A program made the position numbers and the translations under genes. The notes under the pieces were generated by a model. That model was given only the letters and a program-made list of their open reading frames with translations. It was not told the DNA's origin and did no database searches. DNA of 64,000 nucleotides, taken from the NCBI GenBank assembly GCA_016709145.1, contig JADJEK010000014.1, positions 59,676-123,675 of the forward strand, given 5' to 3'. Below, in pieces: positions 49,833 through 59,393 of this stretch; the first letter of the stretch is position 1; each line of letters opens with the position of its first letter. This DNA comes from Planctomycetota bacterium. Lineage in GTDB: Bacteria > Planctomycetota > B15-G4 > JADJEK01.

Positions 49833-52670
49833 ATGACGCCCACGACCGCCCCATCGACGCCGAGTTGGAGACGCTGGATCGCGGTCGCGATCGTGGTGGC
49901 GGGCTGGCTCGGACTCGGCAAGGCCCAGGTCGACGTCGACGCTCCCGGCGAAACCGTGTTCGCGCGCGGCGCGTTCTGGCGCGCGGAGGACGCCTCCGGC
50001 GACGTCTTGCGCGTGCCGGCCAAGGATCGCGGCTTCGTGCTGAAGCAGGGCCAGCGCATCGTGTTCGCGCCCGAGCAGGACGGCGGTCGCCGCGTCGACG
50101 CCGTGCGCGTGCTCGCCGAACGCATGACCGAAGCCTCGGCCCTCGACCTCACGGCGCGCGGTTCGGACGAGGGTCGCGTCCGCCTGCGGTTGACGCCGTC
50201 GTACACGTGGGGCCTGGCGTTCCTGCGCGAGCGCAGCGGCGCGACGCCGCAGAACCTCGCGCAACGCACGGACGTCGACCTTGCGGGAGCGTTGTTCCAA
50301 CCGGTCGAGTTGTCGTTGCGCCTCACGCCGACCGCGTTCGACGCCGAAGTGAACCGCGTCCCGCAACTCCACGCCGAGCCGATCGACGTGGCCGAGGGCG
50401 AACTCGCGTTCGAGGCCGCGACCGGGCCAGTGCGCGTCCTGCAACTCGAGCAGAGCGGCATGGACGGTTCGATCGCGTTCACGTGGACCGACGACTTGAA
50501 GACGATGCCGGCGACCAGTGCCCTGGCGTCGTTCGCGTACGGCCTCGGTCGCGGCGCGCTCGCGTTGCTCGTCGGCGGCGTGCTGTTGCTCGGGTTCTGC
50601 GCGCGACGCCCGGAACGCGCTCGGCTGACGACGGCACTCACGCGAGCCGCGCTGTTGCCGGCGCTCGCGTGCATTCCCTCGCTGTTCACGAGCGCCTCCA
50701 CGCCGACGCCTCCCGCGGCCTTGCTGCTGCTGTTGGTGATGCCGTCGTTCGGGGCGGCGCTGTTCCACTTGCGTCCGGCGTTCGCGCCACCGGCCGACTC
50801 CGCGCGAGCGTTGCCCGCTTGGTTCGGGGCCGCGGGTTTCGCCACGATCGGCGCGATCGCGGCCTCGACCGCGTTCGAGCATCGCACGGCGCAGCTCGCA
50901 CCGTTGCGCGAGGACCTGGCGCAAGCCGCCGCCGCGGACGACGGTCCGTACACGTTGCGCGAGGGCGTGCGGCTCACGGCCGCGACGCACCTCGCGATCC
51001 GCAACGCCCACCGCGATTTCACGTTCGATGGCACCGTTGCGTTGGCGCCAGACGCGGTGCTCGAAATCCGCGTGCGCAACCGGCGCGGCGAAGGCGTGTC
51101 GTTGATCCTCTCGGCCGATCCGGCCATCGAGACCTCGTTCGTGCGCATCGAGGAAGACGGACTCACACGCATCGGCACGCGCTCCGGCGCCGTGCCCGCG
51201 CGCGACGCACTGCGGCTGCGCATCGACGCACGCGGCGCGAGCTTCGAAGCCCGCGTCGGCGACGCCGTCGTCGCGCGCGCCGACGAGTCGCTGTTCCCGC
51301 GCGGCGACTACGAGGTGGTTGCGATGTCGGGCGCGGCCGAGCTGCGCACGCTGACGATCACGCCCGTGGCGTCGACGGCGCCGGATCCGTCGCTGCTCGG
51401 CTTCCGCGTGCGCGCCGCCGCGACTCCGGTCGGGCTCGCGCTGCTCGTCGCGCTGCTGCTCGCGTTCCTCGCTCGTGGATCACTGCTGCGCGGTCCGGCG
51501 GGACTCGTCGTCGGCGCGGTGAGCGTCGTGCCGTGGATCCTCGCGCGCATCGACGCGGAGCCCGGCGACGCCGTACTCGGCGGCACCGCGTTGATCAGCG
51601 CGGCCGCGGCGACGTTGATCGTGTTCCTCGCAGGGATGACGCGCGTGCGCGCCGCCGGCGTGGTCCGGTTCTACGCCGTGTTCGTGCTCGCGCTCACGCT
51701 CGGCGCCGTCACGTATCGCGACCTGACCGCGCGCCATTGGCCAGCCGACGTCGCGCGCATGAACGCGTTCACGGCCGTCGAATGGGACGGCGACCGCATC
51801 GAGCGCAAGCTCTTGCACGCGTGGCATCCGCTGCTGCGGCGTTGGAACCCGTGGGTCACGGATCATCGCTTGCGCCGCAGTCACCACGCGCTGAACAAGC
51901 CCGCGGGAACGCGCCGGATCCTGTTCCTGGGCACGTCGAGCACGTTCGGCTACGGCACGCGCGACGCGTACGGCGCGCTGATCGGCGAGCATCTCGCGCA
52001 AGGTGGCAAGGCCGGACCGGCGTGGCCGACGCCCGTCGAGGTCTTGATCGGCGCGTACCCGGGCTCCTGCGGCATCCGCCAGTACCACTTCCTCGAACAA
52101 GTCGGTCTGCAGTTCGCGCCCGACATCGTCTGCCTGAGCCTGTACTACAACGACGCGCCTGGCCTCACGCAGTTCGACGAGCCGGCGTACCTCGACGAGA
52201 TCTCGCCGGCGGGATTCCGACGCTCGCTGTTCCACGATCTGCTGACGCGGCGCGCGATCACTGCGGGCGAGCCACGCTTCACGGCGATGAACGTCGTGCA
52301 CGGCAAGGACCCGGCAGCCACACCACCGTGGGACGCGGCGTGGGGCGACCCGCCGGCGAAGCGCTTCGAAGGCGTGCTGCGGCGCTTCGGCGAACTCTCG
52401 CGCAAGCACGGCTTCGCGCTGGTGCTGATGAAAGAACCGGTCCAGGGCGACCGGCCGCGTTTGTGGAAGACCGAGTTCTACGCGGCGATGGAGCGCGTCG
52501 CGCAGGAGTACGGCGCCGTCGTCGTCGACCCGACGCCCGCGCTCCTCCGCGCCGGCGGAGCGACGTTGTTCATGGACGAAGTCCACCCGTTCGGCAGCGG
52601 CCACGCGGTGATCGCGGACGTGCTCGAGCCCGTGCTGCGCGCGAAGCTGCAAGAACTCGACGCGCGCTGA
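49833..52670 (+). CDS. Membrane-bound SGNH/GDSL hydrolase, second paralogue
   Basis: This 945-residue protein has the same order as the gene at 35,655: N-terminal helix, beta domain (residues 30-210), helices, a second beta domain (about 385-515), helices, and a C-terminal SGNH hydrolase. The hydrolase shows ILFLGTSSTFGYG (serine near residue 700), LSLYYNDAPG and MDEVHPFGSGHAVIAD (Asp/His near 913). The stretch LVLMKEPVQGDRPRLWKTEF matches LVLVKEPLAGDKPAPFKIEY in the other copy. It probably modifies an exported glycan. No other glycan genes are directly adjacent. Confidence 0.82.
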   Translation: MTPTTAPSTPSWRRWIAVAIVVAGWLGLGKAQVDVDAPGETVFARGAFWRAEDASGDVLRVPAKDRGFVLKQGQRIVFAPEQDGGRRVDAVRVLAERMTEASALDLTARGSDEGRVRLRLTPSYTWGLAFLRERSGATPQNLAQRTDVDLAGALFQPVELSLRLTPTAFDAEVNRVPQLHAEPIDVAEGELAFEAATGPVRVLQLEQSGMDGSIAFTWTDDLKTMPATSALASFAYGLGRGALALLVGGVLLLGFCARRPERARLTTALTRAALLPALACIPSLFTSASTPTPPAALLLLLVMPSFGAALFHLRPAFAPPADSARALPAWFGAAGFATIGAIAASTAFEHRTAQLAPLREDLAQAAAADDGPYTLREGVRLTAATHLAIRNAHRDFTFDGTVALAPDAVLEIRVRNRRGEGVSLILSADPAIETSFVRIEEDGLTRIGTRSGAVPARDALRLRIDARGASFEARVGDAVVARADESLFPRGDYEVVAMSGAAELRTLTITPVASTAPDPSLLGFRVRAAATPVGLALLVALLLAFLARGSLLRGPAGLVVGAVSVVPWILARIDAEPGDAVLGGTALISAAAATLIVFLAGMTRVRAAGVVRFYAVFVLALTLGAVTYRDLTARHWPADVARMNAFTAVEWDGDRIERKLLHAWHPLLRRWNPWVTDHRLRRSHHALNKPAGTRRILFLGTSSTFGYGTRDAYGALIGEHLAQGGKAGPAWPTPVEVLIGAYPGSCGIRQYHFLEQVGLQFAPDIVCLSLYYNDAPGLTQFDEPAYLDEISPAGFRRSLFHDLLTRRAITAGEPRFTAMNVVHGKDPAATPPWDAAWGDPPAKRFEGVLRRFGELSRKHGFALVLMKEPVQGDRPRLWKTEFYAAMERVAQEYGAVVVDPTPALLRAGGATLFMDEVHPFGSGHAVIADVLEPVLRAKLQELDAR

Positions 52671-52708
52671 TCGAGTGCGTCGACGTCCGCTCGCGGCGCT
52701 CGCGTCGA

Positions 52709-53950
52709 TCAGCCGCGGCGGCGCGGCGGGTTCGCGTCCGCGGGCGGCGGCACGTAGCCGTTCTGCGTGCGCCAATCCGGCAAGTTGATCCACCGCTCGC
52801 GATCGAGCTCGGCGCGCCACACGTCGCTCACGCGCGGGTTGTTGTGGATGCGCGCGTCGCCCCAGGTCGTCCATTCCTTCGTCTTGGTCCAGTCGACCGA
52901 GAGCATCGTCACGCCCTTGATCTCGGGATGCGCGTCGAGGAAGCGCGAGAACGGCACGAACCACGTGTCCGCGATCGCTTGCCCGCGGATGCCCTTCGGA
53001 TCGCGCTCGGCGACGGGGATGTTCATGTTCATCGGCGTGGTCTCGCCGATCAGCACGGGCTTCTTCTTCTCGCGCGCCATGCGCAGCAGCGTCTGCGTGA
53101 TCGTCGTCTCGGCGGCGCCGCGACCGCGGCCGGTGCGCGCCGCGCTGCGCTCGTCGAAGTGCTGCACCGCGAACACGTCGAGCCCGAGCCAGTCGACCCA
53201 CTCGTCGCCGGGGTACCAGCGCGGATCGCCCGCGGCATCGCGTTCTTCGAGCGCTTCGTCACCGCGCGCCTCGACGCACCAGACGAACGCGACGTGATCC
53301 GCGCCGACCGAACGGAACAGCTCGACGAACTTGCGATAGGCGCGCGGGAACACGTAGGGATGCAACCCCTCCCATTCGCCGTTCAGCTCGCCGCCGATGC
53401 GGAGCAGCACGGGGACGCCCTTCGACTGGATCATGCGCGCCGTTTGCAGCACGAGGCCGTCGTAGGTCGTGGTCTCGACGAACTCCTTGTCCTTCGCGCT
53501 CGAGAACCCGGCCACGTCCTTGTGGCGGAAGTCGATCGTGAGGTTCAGGGCCTGACCCAAGTTCTTGGCTTGGTCGAGCACTCCGGCCAGGCGGCGGATC
53601 GACATGTTGAACGGCCGCGTGCCGGGGAGACTCATCCACATGGCGATGCCCATCGGCGCGCGGTCTTGGCCGGTCATGCGCGTGTAGGTCGCGACGGCGT
53701 CGTCCTGCCCGGCCGTGCCGCCGGCGAAATGCAGGACGCGCCCGTCCTCGGGCTCGAACCGAGCCTTCCCACCGGCAGTGCTCGTCGTGGGCGCGCCAGC
53801 TCCGGAGCTCCCGATGCGTTCGTCCGCGGGCGGGTCGCCGGCGACCGAGCTGCAGGACCATGCGGCGACGACAACGAGCGCGAGTGACACCACGCTGGAG
53901 AACCCACGCGTCCGTCGCGACGCCAAGTACGCGGAGACCATCGATCGCAT
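52709..53950 (-). CDS. GH26-like glycoside hydrolase lipoprotein
   Basis: This 413-residue protein has an N-terminal signal and lipobox-like AAWSC (Cys 33), then a TIM-barrel similar to GH26 beta-mannanases. LLRIGGELNGEW holds the acid/base Glu 188 in the R-x-[GH]-[GE]-E-x-NG-x-W context, and KKPVLIGETTP holds the likely nucleophile Glu 303. A DEWVDWLGLDVFA strand lies between them. It would cut beta-linked mannan or related glycans outside the inner membrane. The start was chosen for the signal sequence. The substrate is not certain. Confidence 0.75.
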   Translation of the reverse strand: MRSMVSAYLASRRTRGFSSVVSLALVVVAAWSCSSVAGDPPADERIGSSGAGAPTTSTAGGKARFEPEDGRVLHFAGGTAGQDDAVATYTRMTGQDRAPMGIAMWMSLPGTRPFNMSIRRLAGVLDQAKNLGQALNLTIDFRHKDVAGFSSAKDKEFVETTTYDGLVLQTARMIQSKGVPVLLRIGGELNGEWEGLHPYVFPRAYRKFVELFRSVGADHVAFVWCVEARGDEALEERDAAGDPRWYPGDEWVDWLGLDVFAVQHFDERSAARTGRGRGAAETTITQTLLRMAREKKKPVLIGETTPMNMNIPVAERDPKGIRGQAIADTWFVPFSRFLDAHPEIKGVTMLSVDWTKTKEWTTWGDARIHNNPRVSDVWRAELDRERWINLPDWRTQNGYVPPPADANPPRRRG

Positions 53951-54115
53951 CGCAGTCCTTTCGGCCCGAGAGATTCGCGCGGCGTTCGTCCCGACCGAGT
54001 TGGGACGACGCACGCCGCGCGGCTGTTCCATCGGCAGGAGTATGCCCCCGATCGAGGGAACGAGCGTAACGGGTCGGTCAGCGGTTCGGGACATCCCCTC
54101 GTTCGAGGGATCCGT

Positions 54116-54760
54116 TCACCGCCGGACCGCGCCTCGCAGCGGCTCGTCGAGGATCGGGTACCACGCCCAATGCGGCGCATCGAAGTGCCACCACTCCGTG
54201 GCCAGGCCCGTGAAGCCCTGGGCGTACAGCGCGCGCTCCAAGCGTTCGCGATTCGCGCGCTCCTCGGGAGTACACCCGTCGTAGTCGCGGTGCGCGCGTG
54301 TCGTGAACTCGTCGTACGCGCTCGGCATCGGCAACGACCTGCCACTCGCGTCGACCAAGCCGACGTCGACCGCGGCACCGCGATTGTGGCGCGAGCCCTT
54401 GCGCGGATCGGCGACGTAGTCGGGATCGGCGACCACGGTCCACAGCGTCCACTGCGCCGACCACGGGCGATACGCGTCGTAGACCACGAGGAACAACCCG
54501 TCTCGCGCGAGGTCGTCCTGTGCGCCCCTCAAGCGCTCCGCGACGCTGGCGCGCAGATACGCCTCGGGCGCGTCGTAGAGCACGCGGCTCGTGAAGTTGT
54601 CCGTCGTCGCGTAGCGCAGGTCGATGCGGATGCGCGGATCGACGTCGACGATGCGCACGAGCGGCTCGGCGCGCATGGCCTCCGCATCGAACGCCGGGCA
54701 GACGCAGCCGCACGCGAGCAGCGCCGCGAGCGCGACGCCGAGTCCGAACCCGCGCATCAT
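54116..54760 (-). CDS. D-alanyl-D-alanine dipeptidase (VanX/DdpX family)
   Basis: This 214-residue protein has a lipobox-like LLACGC and then a VanX-type zinc dipeptidase. YDAYRPWSAQ is followed by SRHNRGAAVDVGL (zinc His 125 and Asp 132) and EWWHFD (catalytic Glu 189, zinc His 192). It hydrolyses D-Ala-D-Ala or similar D,D-dipeptides; with a signal sequence it works in the periplasm, pointing to cell-wall peptide breakdown rather than vancomycin resistance (no vanHA genes). The start ATG overlaps the upstream TGA (ATGA), coupling it to the C39-like peptidase. Confidence 0.9.
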   Translation of the reverse strand: MMRGFGLGVALAALLACGCVCPAFDAEAMRAEPLVRIVDVDPRIRIDLRYATTDNFTSRVLYDAPEAYLRASVAERLRGAQDDLARDGLFLVVYDAYRPWSAQWTLWTVVADPDYVADPRKGSRHNRGAAVDVGLVDASGRSLPMPSAYDEFTTRAHRDYDGCTPEERANRERLERALYAQGFTGLATEWWHFDAPHWAWYPILDEPLRGAVRR

Positions 54761-55791
54761 CGTTCCGCCTGCTGTGGCCGCTCGAGCAGCACGTAGGCCA
54801 CGCCGTTGCGCTGGATCCAGACGCGCTCGAGATCTTCGGCGCGATAGACGCATTGCCCACGCTCGGCGTTCTCCGCAGCCGGATCGTTGGCGAAGAAATC
54901 GCCGTTCGCGTCGACGCCCGTGAGCACGATCAGGTGTCCCTTCGTCGATCGCATCGGACTGCCGCGCAACGCGCCGTTCTCGAAGCCGACGCTGACGATC
55001 AGCGGCTGGCCGCCACCGACCATGAATCGCGCGCCGTGGACGTCCGCGATGCGCGTCAGATATCCCGGCACTCCGAGCGAGTAGGCCGCCTGGATCGCGT
55101 TCGGCCAATTGCCGTAGACGTCGTGTTCCGCGTCGAACGCGCGGCGCGCGACCTCGGCCGTCGTCGTCTCGACGCCGCGATATCCGAGCACCATCGTCAC
55201 GCACGTGGGCGAACACACGCGCGACGCGAGCGCCGGATCCTCGTCGCGCTGACTGCGATACGGCACGGCGAACCGACGGCCGGGATGCGGCGCGGCTGCC
55301 CAGCACGCCATCGACGAGCCCCGCTCGGCCGACGTGTCACTGAGGCAAAAGGCCCATCGGGCGACGCGCACGGGCTCGACTCCGGCCGTCTCGACTCGCG
55401 CCTGGATCGCCGAGAACCGGGTCTTGCCGCGGAACACGTCGACGTCGACCGTGCCACCGTCGAACGACGTCACCGCGTCGGTGGCGACGTCCGCCCCGCC
55501 ACGACCGAAGCGCAGCCACGGCGACCACGGACCCGGCGAGCCGTCCTCTTGGTTCGCTCGCACGCGCGCATCGACGACGAATCCGCCGCCAACCGGAACG
55601 TCGACGTTCCACGACAGCAGCACCTCGTTGAACGGAGCCGCTGCCACGACGACCTCGCCGACGCCGTCCGCGTCGAGCTTCGGCTGGTCCTGGCGGACCA
55701 GCAGATGGACGAACGGACGAACGGGATCCATCGCATCACCCTTCGCAACGAGCCCTGCGAGAAACAAGACGCTGCCGATGAGGCCGATCAT
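54757..55791 (-). CDS. Secreted C39-like cysteine peptidase
   Basis: This 344-residue protein has a signal-like N-terminus (MIGLIGSVLFLAGLVAKGDA), a beta-rich region of about 140 residues (DVPVGGGFVVDARVRANQED) and a C39-like papain fold: VPYRSQRDEDPALASRVCSP with catalytic Cys 193, GHLIVLTGVD (His 286) and FFANDPAA (Asp 303). It is coupled to the VanX-type dipeptidase gene, so the pair probably degrades wall peptides or other short peptides in the periplasm. It diverges from nagB across a 102-bp gap. Confidence 0.85.
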   Translation of the reverse strand: MIGLIGSVLFLAGLVAKGDAMDPVRPFVHLLVRQDQPKLDADGVGEVVVAAAPFNEVLLSWNVDVPVGGGFVVDARVRANQEDGSPGPWSPWLRFGRGGADVATDAVTSFDGGTVDVDVFRGKTRFSAIQARVETAGVEPVRVARWAFCLSDTSAERGSSMACWAAAPHPGRRFAVPYRSQRDEDPALASRVCSPTCVTMVLGYRGVETTTAEVARRAFDAEHDVYGNWPNAIQAAYSLGVPGYLTRIADVHGARFMVGGGQPLIVSVGFENGALRGSPMRSTKGHLIVLTGVDANGDFFANDPAAENAERGQCVYRAEDLERVWIQRNGVAYVLLERPQQAER

Positions 55792-55893
55792 TCGGGGGCT
55801 CCCGATCCGACGAACTACGGGACGGGGACTGCGTTCGAGGCGCGAGACAGGATAGTGTCCGCGCATGCGCGACCGCCGTCCTCGCTCCGGAAC

Positions 55894-56652
55894 ATGATCG
55901 ATCACCGCCCCACGTTGATCCGCGTCGAAGACCGCGCGCAGGCCGAACGCGAAGCCGCGGCGACGATCACGGACCTGGTCCGGGACCGCGCCCAGCGCGG
56001 CGAGTCCGCGGTCCTCGGCCTTGCGACCGGGCGTTCACCGATCGGCATCTACGACCGACTCGCGAGCGAACACGCGCGCGGCTTGTCGTTCGCGAACGTG
56101 ACGACGTTCAACCTCGACGAGTACTGGCCGATCGCACTGACTCACCCGGCCAGTTTCCATCGCTTCATGCACGAGCGCTTCTTCGACCGCGTCGACCTCC
56201 CGCGCGGTCGGCGCCACGTGCCGAACGGCTCGCTGCCCGAATCGGAACTCGCGCGCCATTGTGCGGACTACGAAGCACGCATCGTCGCGGCCGGCGGGAT
56301 CGACCTCCAGCTCCTCGGCCTCGGACCGAACGGGCACATCGGATTCAACGAGCCGGGCTCGACGCGCGAATCGCGCACGCGCCGCGTCGTGCTCGACGCA
56401 TCGACGCGCACGGCGAACGCGGCCGCGTTCGCGCCTCACGGCGAGGTCCCGCAGCAGGCGCTCACGATGGGGATCGCGACGATCCTCGAGGCGCGGCGCA
56501 TCGTGTTGCTGTGCTTCGGCGCGAAGAAAGCGCAGATCCTGAAGGCCGCGCTCGAAGGACCGATCGCGAGCACCGTGCCCGCGAGCTTCCTGCGCGAGCA
56601 CGCGAACGTGACGATCTACGCCGACCGCGACGCGACGGCGCTGCTGCGCTGA
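55894..56652 (+). CDS. nagB: Glucosamine-6-phosphate deaminase
   Basis: This 252-residue protein has the full NagB pattern: LGLATGRSPIGIYDRL, TTFNLDEYW (Asp 75 region), HRFMHERFF and LGLGPNGHIGFNEPG (His 148, Glu 153 region; Asn before GHIGF as in the Bacillus-type enzymes). It converts glucosamine-6-phosphate to fructose-6-phosphate and ammonia. The family is usually 240-270 residues, so it is complete. No nagA is present in the window. With the peptidases and hydrolases around it, it points to amino-sugar recovery. Confidence 0.93.
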   Translation: MIDHRPTLIRVEDRAQAEREAAATITDLVRDRAQRGESAVLGLATGRSPIGIYDRLASEHARGLSFANVTTFNLDEYWPIALTHPASFHRFMHERFFDRVDLPRGRRHVPNGSLPESELARHCADYEARIVAAGGIDLQLLGLGPNGHIGFNEPGSTRESRTRRVVLDASTRTANAAAFAPHGEVPQQALTMGIATILEARRIVLLCFGAKKAQILKAALEGPIASTVPASFLREHANVTIYADRDATALLR

Positions 56653-56670
56653 AGCGGCGCCGCGGGGCGT

Positions 56671-59280
56671 TCAGGGCCCGTAGAACAGATCGAGCCCGTT
56701 CGTCGACGTCGCGCCGGACGGCGCGCCCGCATCGGCGACGAACGCCTGATGGAAGAAGTGGAACCCCGCGGCGGACGCGGGCACCACGTACGGGAACGTG
56801 AACTGGCCCGACCCCGCCTCGCCCGTGCCACTGACCGGTACCGGCAGGACCAGCGCGAACGGAAACGTGTGGATCGAGAGCCCGACGCTGGGCTTGTCGA
56901 CGAGTTTGGCCGCGGTCAAGCCGACCACGACCAGACCGGTCCCGGGACCGGCCGCGCCTCGCAACCGCAACTGTGCGCTCTCGCCGACGCGGAACGGACC
57001 ACTCGCGCCCAGGGTCGGCCGCATGCCCCCGCTGCCTTGCGCCGCGGCGCCGTACTGGACGCGCGATCCGCCACCTGCCTGCGGTGAGAACGTCCGGTTC
57101 AGCGTCTGCAGCATGCGCAGCAGATCGAGGTCTCCATCGCCGTCGACGTCGCGCAGGACGGACGCGTCGCACGCCATCTCGATCGGCGGCAGGAAGCCGC
57201 TGTTGTCGGACTTGCGCAGGTTGATCAGCGTCGTCGTGCTCGACCCGAGGACACCCGGAAAGCGCGCGATGTCGGTGAGCCCGTCGCCGTTCATGTCGCC
57301 GGCGACGACCGCGCGCACCATGGGGCCCGAGTTCATGTCGACCTCGCCGAGACCCGCGAGTGGCGTCGTCATCGTGAACGCGCCGGTCCCATCGTTGACG
57401 AGCACCACCGACTCTTGCCCAGCATTCGTTCCGTACGCGATCTCGGCGATGTCGAGGTCCCCGTCGTGATCGAAGTCCGCGACGGCCTCGATGCCGGAGA
57501 CCGGAACGAAGAACGGGTAGGCCACGGCGGCCGCGAACGCACCGCCTCCGAGTCCGAGCGCGGTGCGACCGCGCATCACGAGGTCCTTGATGCCGTCGTT
57601 GTTCAGATCGACGACGTACGTGACGCGCGCGGCCACGGTCGGACCGGTCGTGAACGAACCGGCACCATCGTTGAAGTAGAGCACTCCGTCCGCCGTCACG
57701 TCGGTGTCGCCGTCGCCATCGAGATCGGCGACGACCGCGCGATCGGACTCGAACGACACTCCGAAGTACGTGCCTGGCGCCGTGATCGGCACCGCGGCGG
57801 CGTACTCACCGCCGCCGGGGTTCCTCCACAGGTACATGCGGTACAGCCCGGTGTTGGAGTCGAAGCCCCGCATCAGGCGATCGATCGACCCGTCGCCATC
57901 GAGATCGCCGTAGTACCCGTGACTCGACCAACTCACGGTCGCGGGCGCGACCGGCAGGACCGGCATGAAGTCGATGAACGAACCATCGCCGCCGTTCTTG
58001 CGGTACGAGCCGATGGGGCCCTCGAACAACGCCTGGCGCGTCAGATCGACGTCGCCATCGCCATCGAGATCGAACGTCGTCCGTTCGGTCAGCGGCCCGG
58101 CAAATCCGCTCGTCACGAGCACCGTCGGCCCGCGGATCGGACCGCGCGCGTAGTAGACGCAGCGTCCCGCCACCAGGTCGACGTCGCCGTCGCCGTCGAG
58201 ATCGGTCGCGCCCGCGATGTGCTGCGAGCCGATGCCGGGGAGCGTGATCGCCGGCGCGAACGAGCCGGTCCCGTCGTTGATCGTGATCTCGAACTTCGAG
58301 GCGCTCGAGTTCAGCGGCGGATCCGATCCGCCGCTGCTGCAGCAGATCCCGTCGAGATCGCCGTCGCCGTCGACGTCCGCGAGCTCGGTCGCGGGTCCAC
58401 CGGCGACGGGAGCTTCCATGACGAACGTCGACGCTCCGGTGCGCCGCAGCGTGACGTAGGTGTCGGGCATCGCGCCGAACACGACGATGTCGTCGTCCCC
58501 ATCGCCATCGATGTCGCCGGTCGCGGGCATCGGCATGGTGACGCCCGGAACGAATGCCTGCGGCGGGCCGGGGATCCCGTTCGCGACCGGCACGAGGACG
58601 AGGAAGTCGTCGACGAAGAACAACAGATCGGCGGCGCCGTTGCCGTCGACCTCGGTGACGTCGAACATCGTGAACTCGGCGCCCCCGAGGAACGCCGTGT
58701 GCGTGACCGTCGGTGTCGAACCGAAGCCCTGGTCGAGCCGGATCGAGTAGCCGTGCAGGTGCGAGGTCGCGGGATCGTCGACGCCATTGCCGTCGAAGTC
58801 CGCGAGCACGACACCATTCGGGATGTTGGCTTCCGTCCACGTCGAACGCACCGTCGGCGGAGCGGCGCCGTTGCTCTGGTAGACGGTCACGTTGGCGCCC
58901 GCGGTCACGATGAAGTCACCGTTCGCGTTGCCGTCGACCGAGCCGACCGCGACGTAGTTCGGCACCGCGTAGGCGATCGGGCCGACCGGTTGCACCACCG
59001 ACCACGCTTCGACCAGCCGCGTGCCGTCATTGATCCAGCCCGTCACGATCGCGCGGTGGTTCACGAACTTGTCGGGCCAAGCCCCGACAGCGTCCATGCG
59101 ACCGTCGCCGTTCAGGTCGACCAGGGCCTGGTAGCGGTGGAGCCCATCCAGTTCGACGAGGGCTGCGTCGAACAGGGCTCGAGACTCCTGCCCGACGGCG
59201 ACGATCGGAACGGCGACCATGGCGACGACTTGCGCGCCGACGAACGCGAGTGCGGGAACGATGCGCGGGACGAAATGCAT
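56671..59280 (-). CDS. Secreted FG-GAP/VCBS-repeat protein
   Basis: This 869-residue protein has a signal peptide (VPALAFVGAQVVAMVAVPIV) followed by many FG-GAP/VCBS units with calcium loops of the D-x-D-x-DGxxD type (DLNGDGRMD, DIDGDGDDD, DLDGDGDVD, DFDHDGDLD), spaced to give a seven-bladed propeller or more. A 110-residue end module, beginning FRVGESAQLRLRGAAGPGTG and finishing TNGLDLFYGP, is of the type seen at the end of many planctomycete secreted proteins. It probably acts in surface adhesion or binding. It overlaps no neighbour and is convergent with nagB (18 bp). Confidence 0.88.
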   Translation of the reverse strand: MHFVPRIVPALAFVGAQVVAMVAVPIVAVGQESRALFDAALVELDGLHRYQALVDLNGDGRMDAVGAWPDKFVNHRAIVTGWINDGTRLVEAWSVVQPVGPIAYAVPNYVAVGSVDGNANGDFIVTAGANVTVYQSNGAAPPTVRSTWTEANIPNGVVLADFDGNGVDDPATSHLHGYSIRLDQGFGSTPTVTHTAFLGGAEFTMFDVTEVDGNGAADLLFFVDDFLVLVPVANGIPGPPQAFVPGVTMPMPATGDIDGDGDDDIVVFGAMPDTYVTLRRTGASTFVMEAPVAGGPATELADVDGDGDLDGICCSSGGSDPPLNSSASKFEITINDGTGSFAPAITLPGIGSQHIAGATDLDGDGDVDLVAGRCVYYARGPIRGPTVLVTSGFAGPLTERTTFDLDGDGDVDLTRQALFEGPIGSYRKNGGDGSFIDFMPVLPVAPATVSWSSHGYYGDLDGDGSIDRLMRGFDSNTGLYRMYLWRNPGGGEYAAAVPITAPGTYFGVSFESDRAVVADLDGDGDTDVTADGVLYFNDGAGSFTTGPTVAARVTYVVDLNNDGIKDLVMRGRTALGLGGGAFAAAVAYPFFVPVSGIEAVADFDHDGDLDIAEIAYGTNAGQESVVLVNDGTGAFTMTTPLAGLGEVDMNSGPMVRAVVAGDMNGDGLTDIARFPGVLGSSTTTLINLRKSDNSGFLPPIEMACDASVLRDVDGDGDLDLLRMLQTLNRTFSPQAGGGSRVQYGAAAQGSGGMRPTLGASGPFRVGESAQLRLRGAAGPGTGLVVVGLTAAKLVDKPSVGLSIHTFPFALVLPVPVSGTGEAGSGQFTFPYVVPASAAGFHFFHQAFVADAGAPSGATSTNGLDLFYGP

Positions 59281-59358
59281 GGGGCGGTCCTCCGATCAGG
59301 CAGAACGGTCGACGGGCAGCGTACGGGACAACCTGATCCCGCCGAGTCGCTCGTTCGC

Positions 59359-59387
59359 TTGAGACCCCCACCCCGCCCCGGTAGGGT
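59359..59387 (+). promoter_or_regulatory. Sigma-70-type promoter for the symporter, leaderless
   Basis: TTGAGA (59,359-59,364) and TAGGGT (59,382-59,387) are 17 bp apart, near-ideal spacing. The ATG follows 6 bp after the -10, so the predicted transcript begins at the start codon. Confidence 0.6.
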
Positions 59388-59393
59388 CCCGCC

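Noticed and set aside
49865..53887. Plus-strand frame of about 1,340 codons
   Set aside because: It overlaps the SGNH gene in another frame and the GH26-like gene in antisense; composition is Arg/Ala-rich with no domain.
54116..54760. VanX-type dipeptidase as vancomycin resistance
   Set aside because: No vanH, vanA or vanRS genes are near, the protein has a lipoprotein-type signal, and it is coupled to a secreted peptidase.
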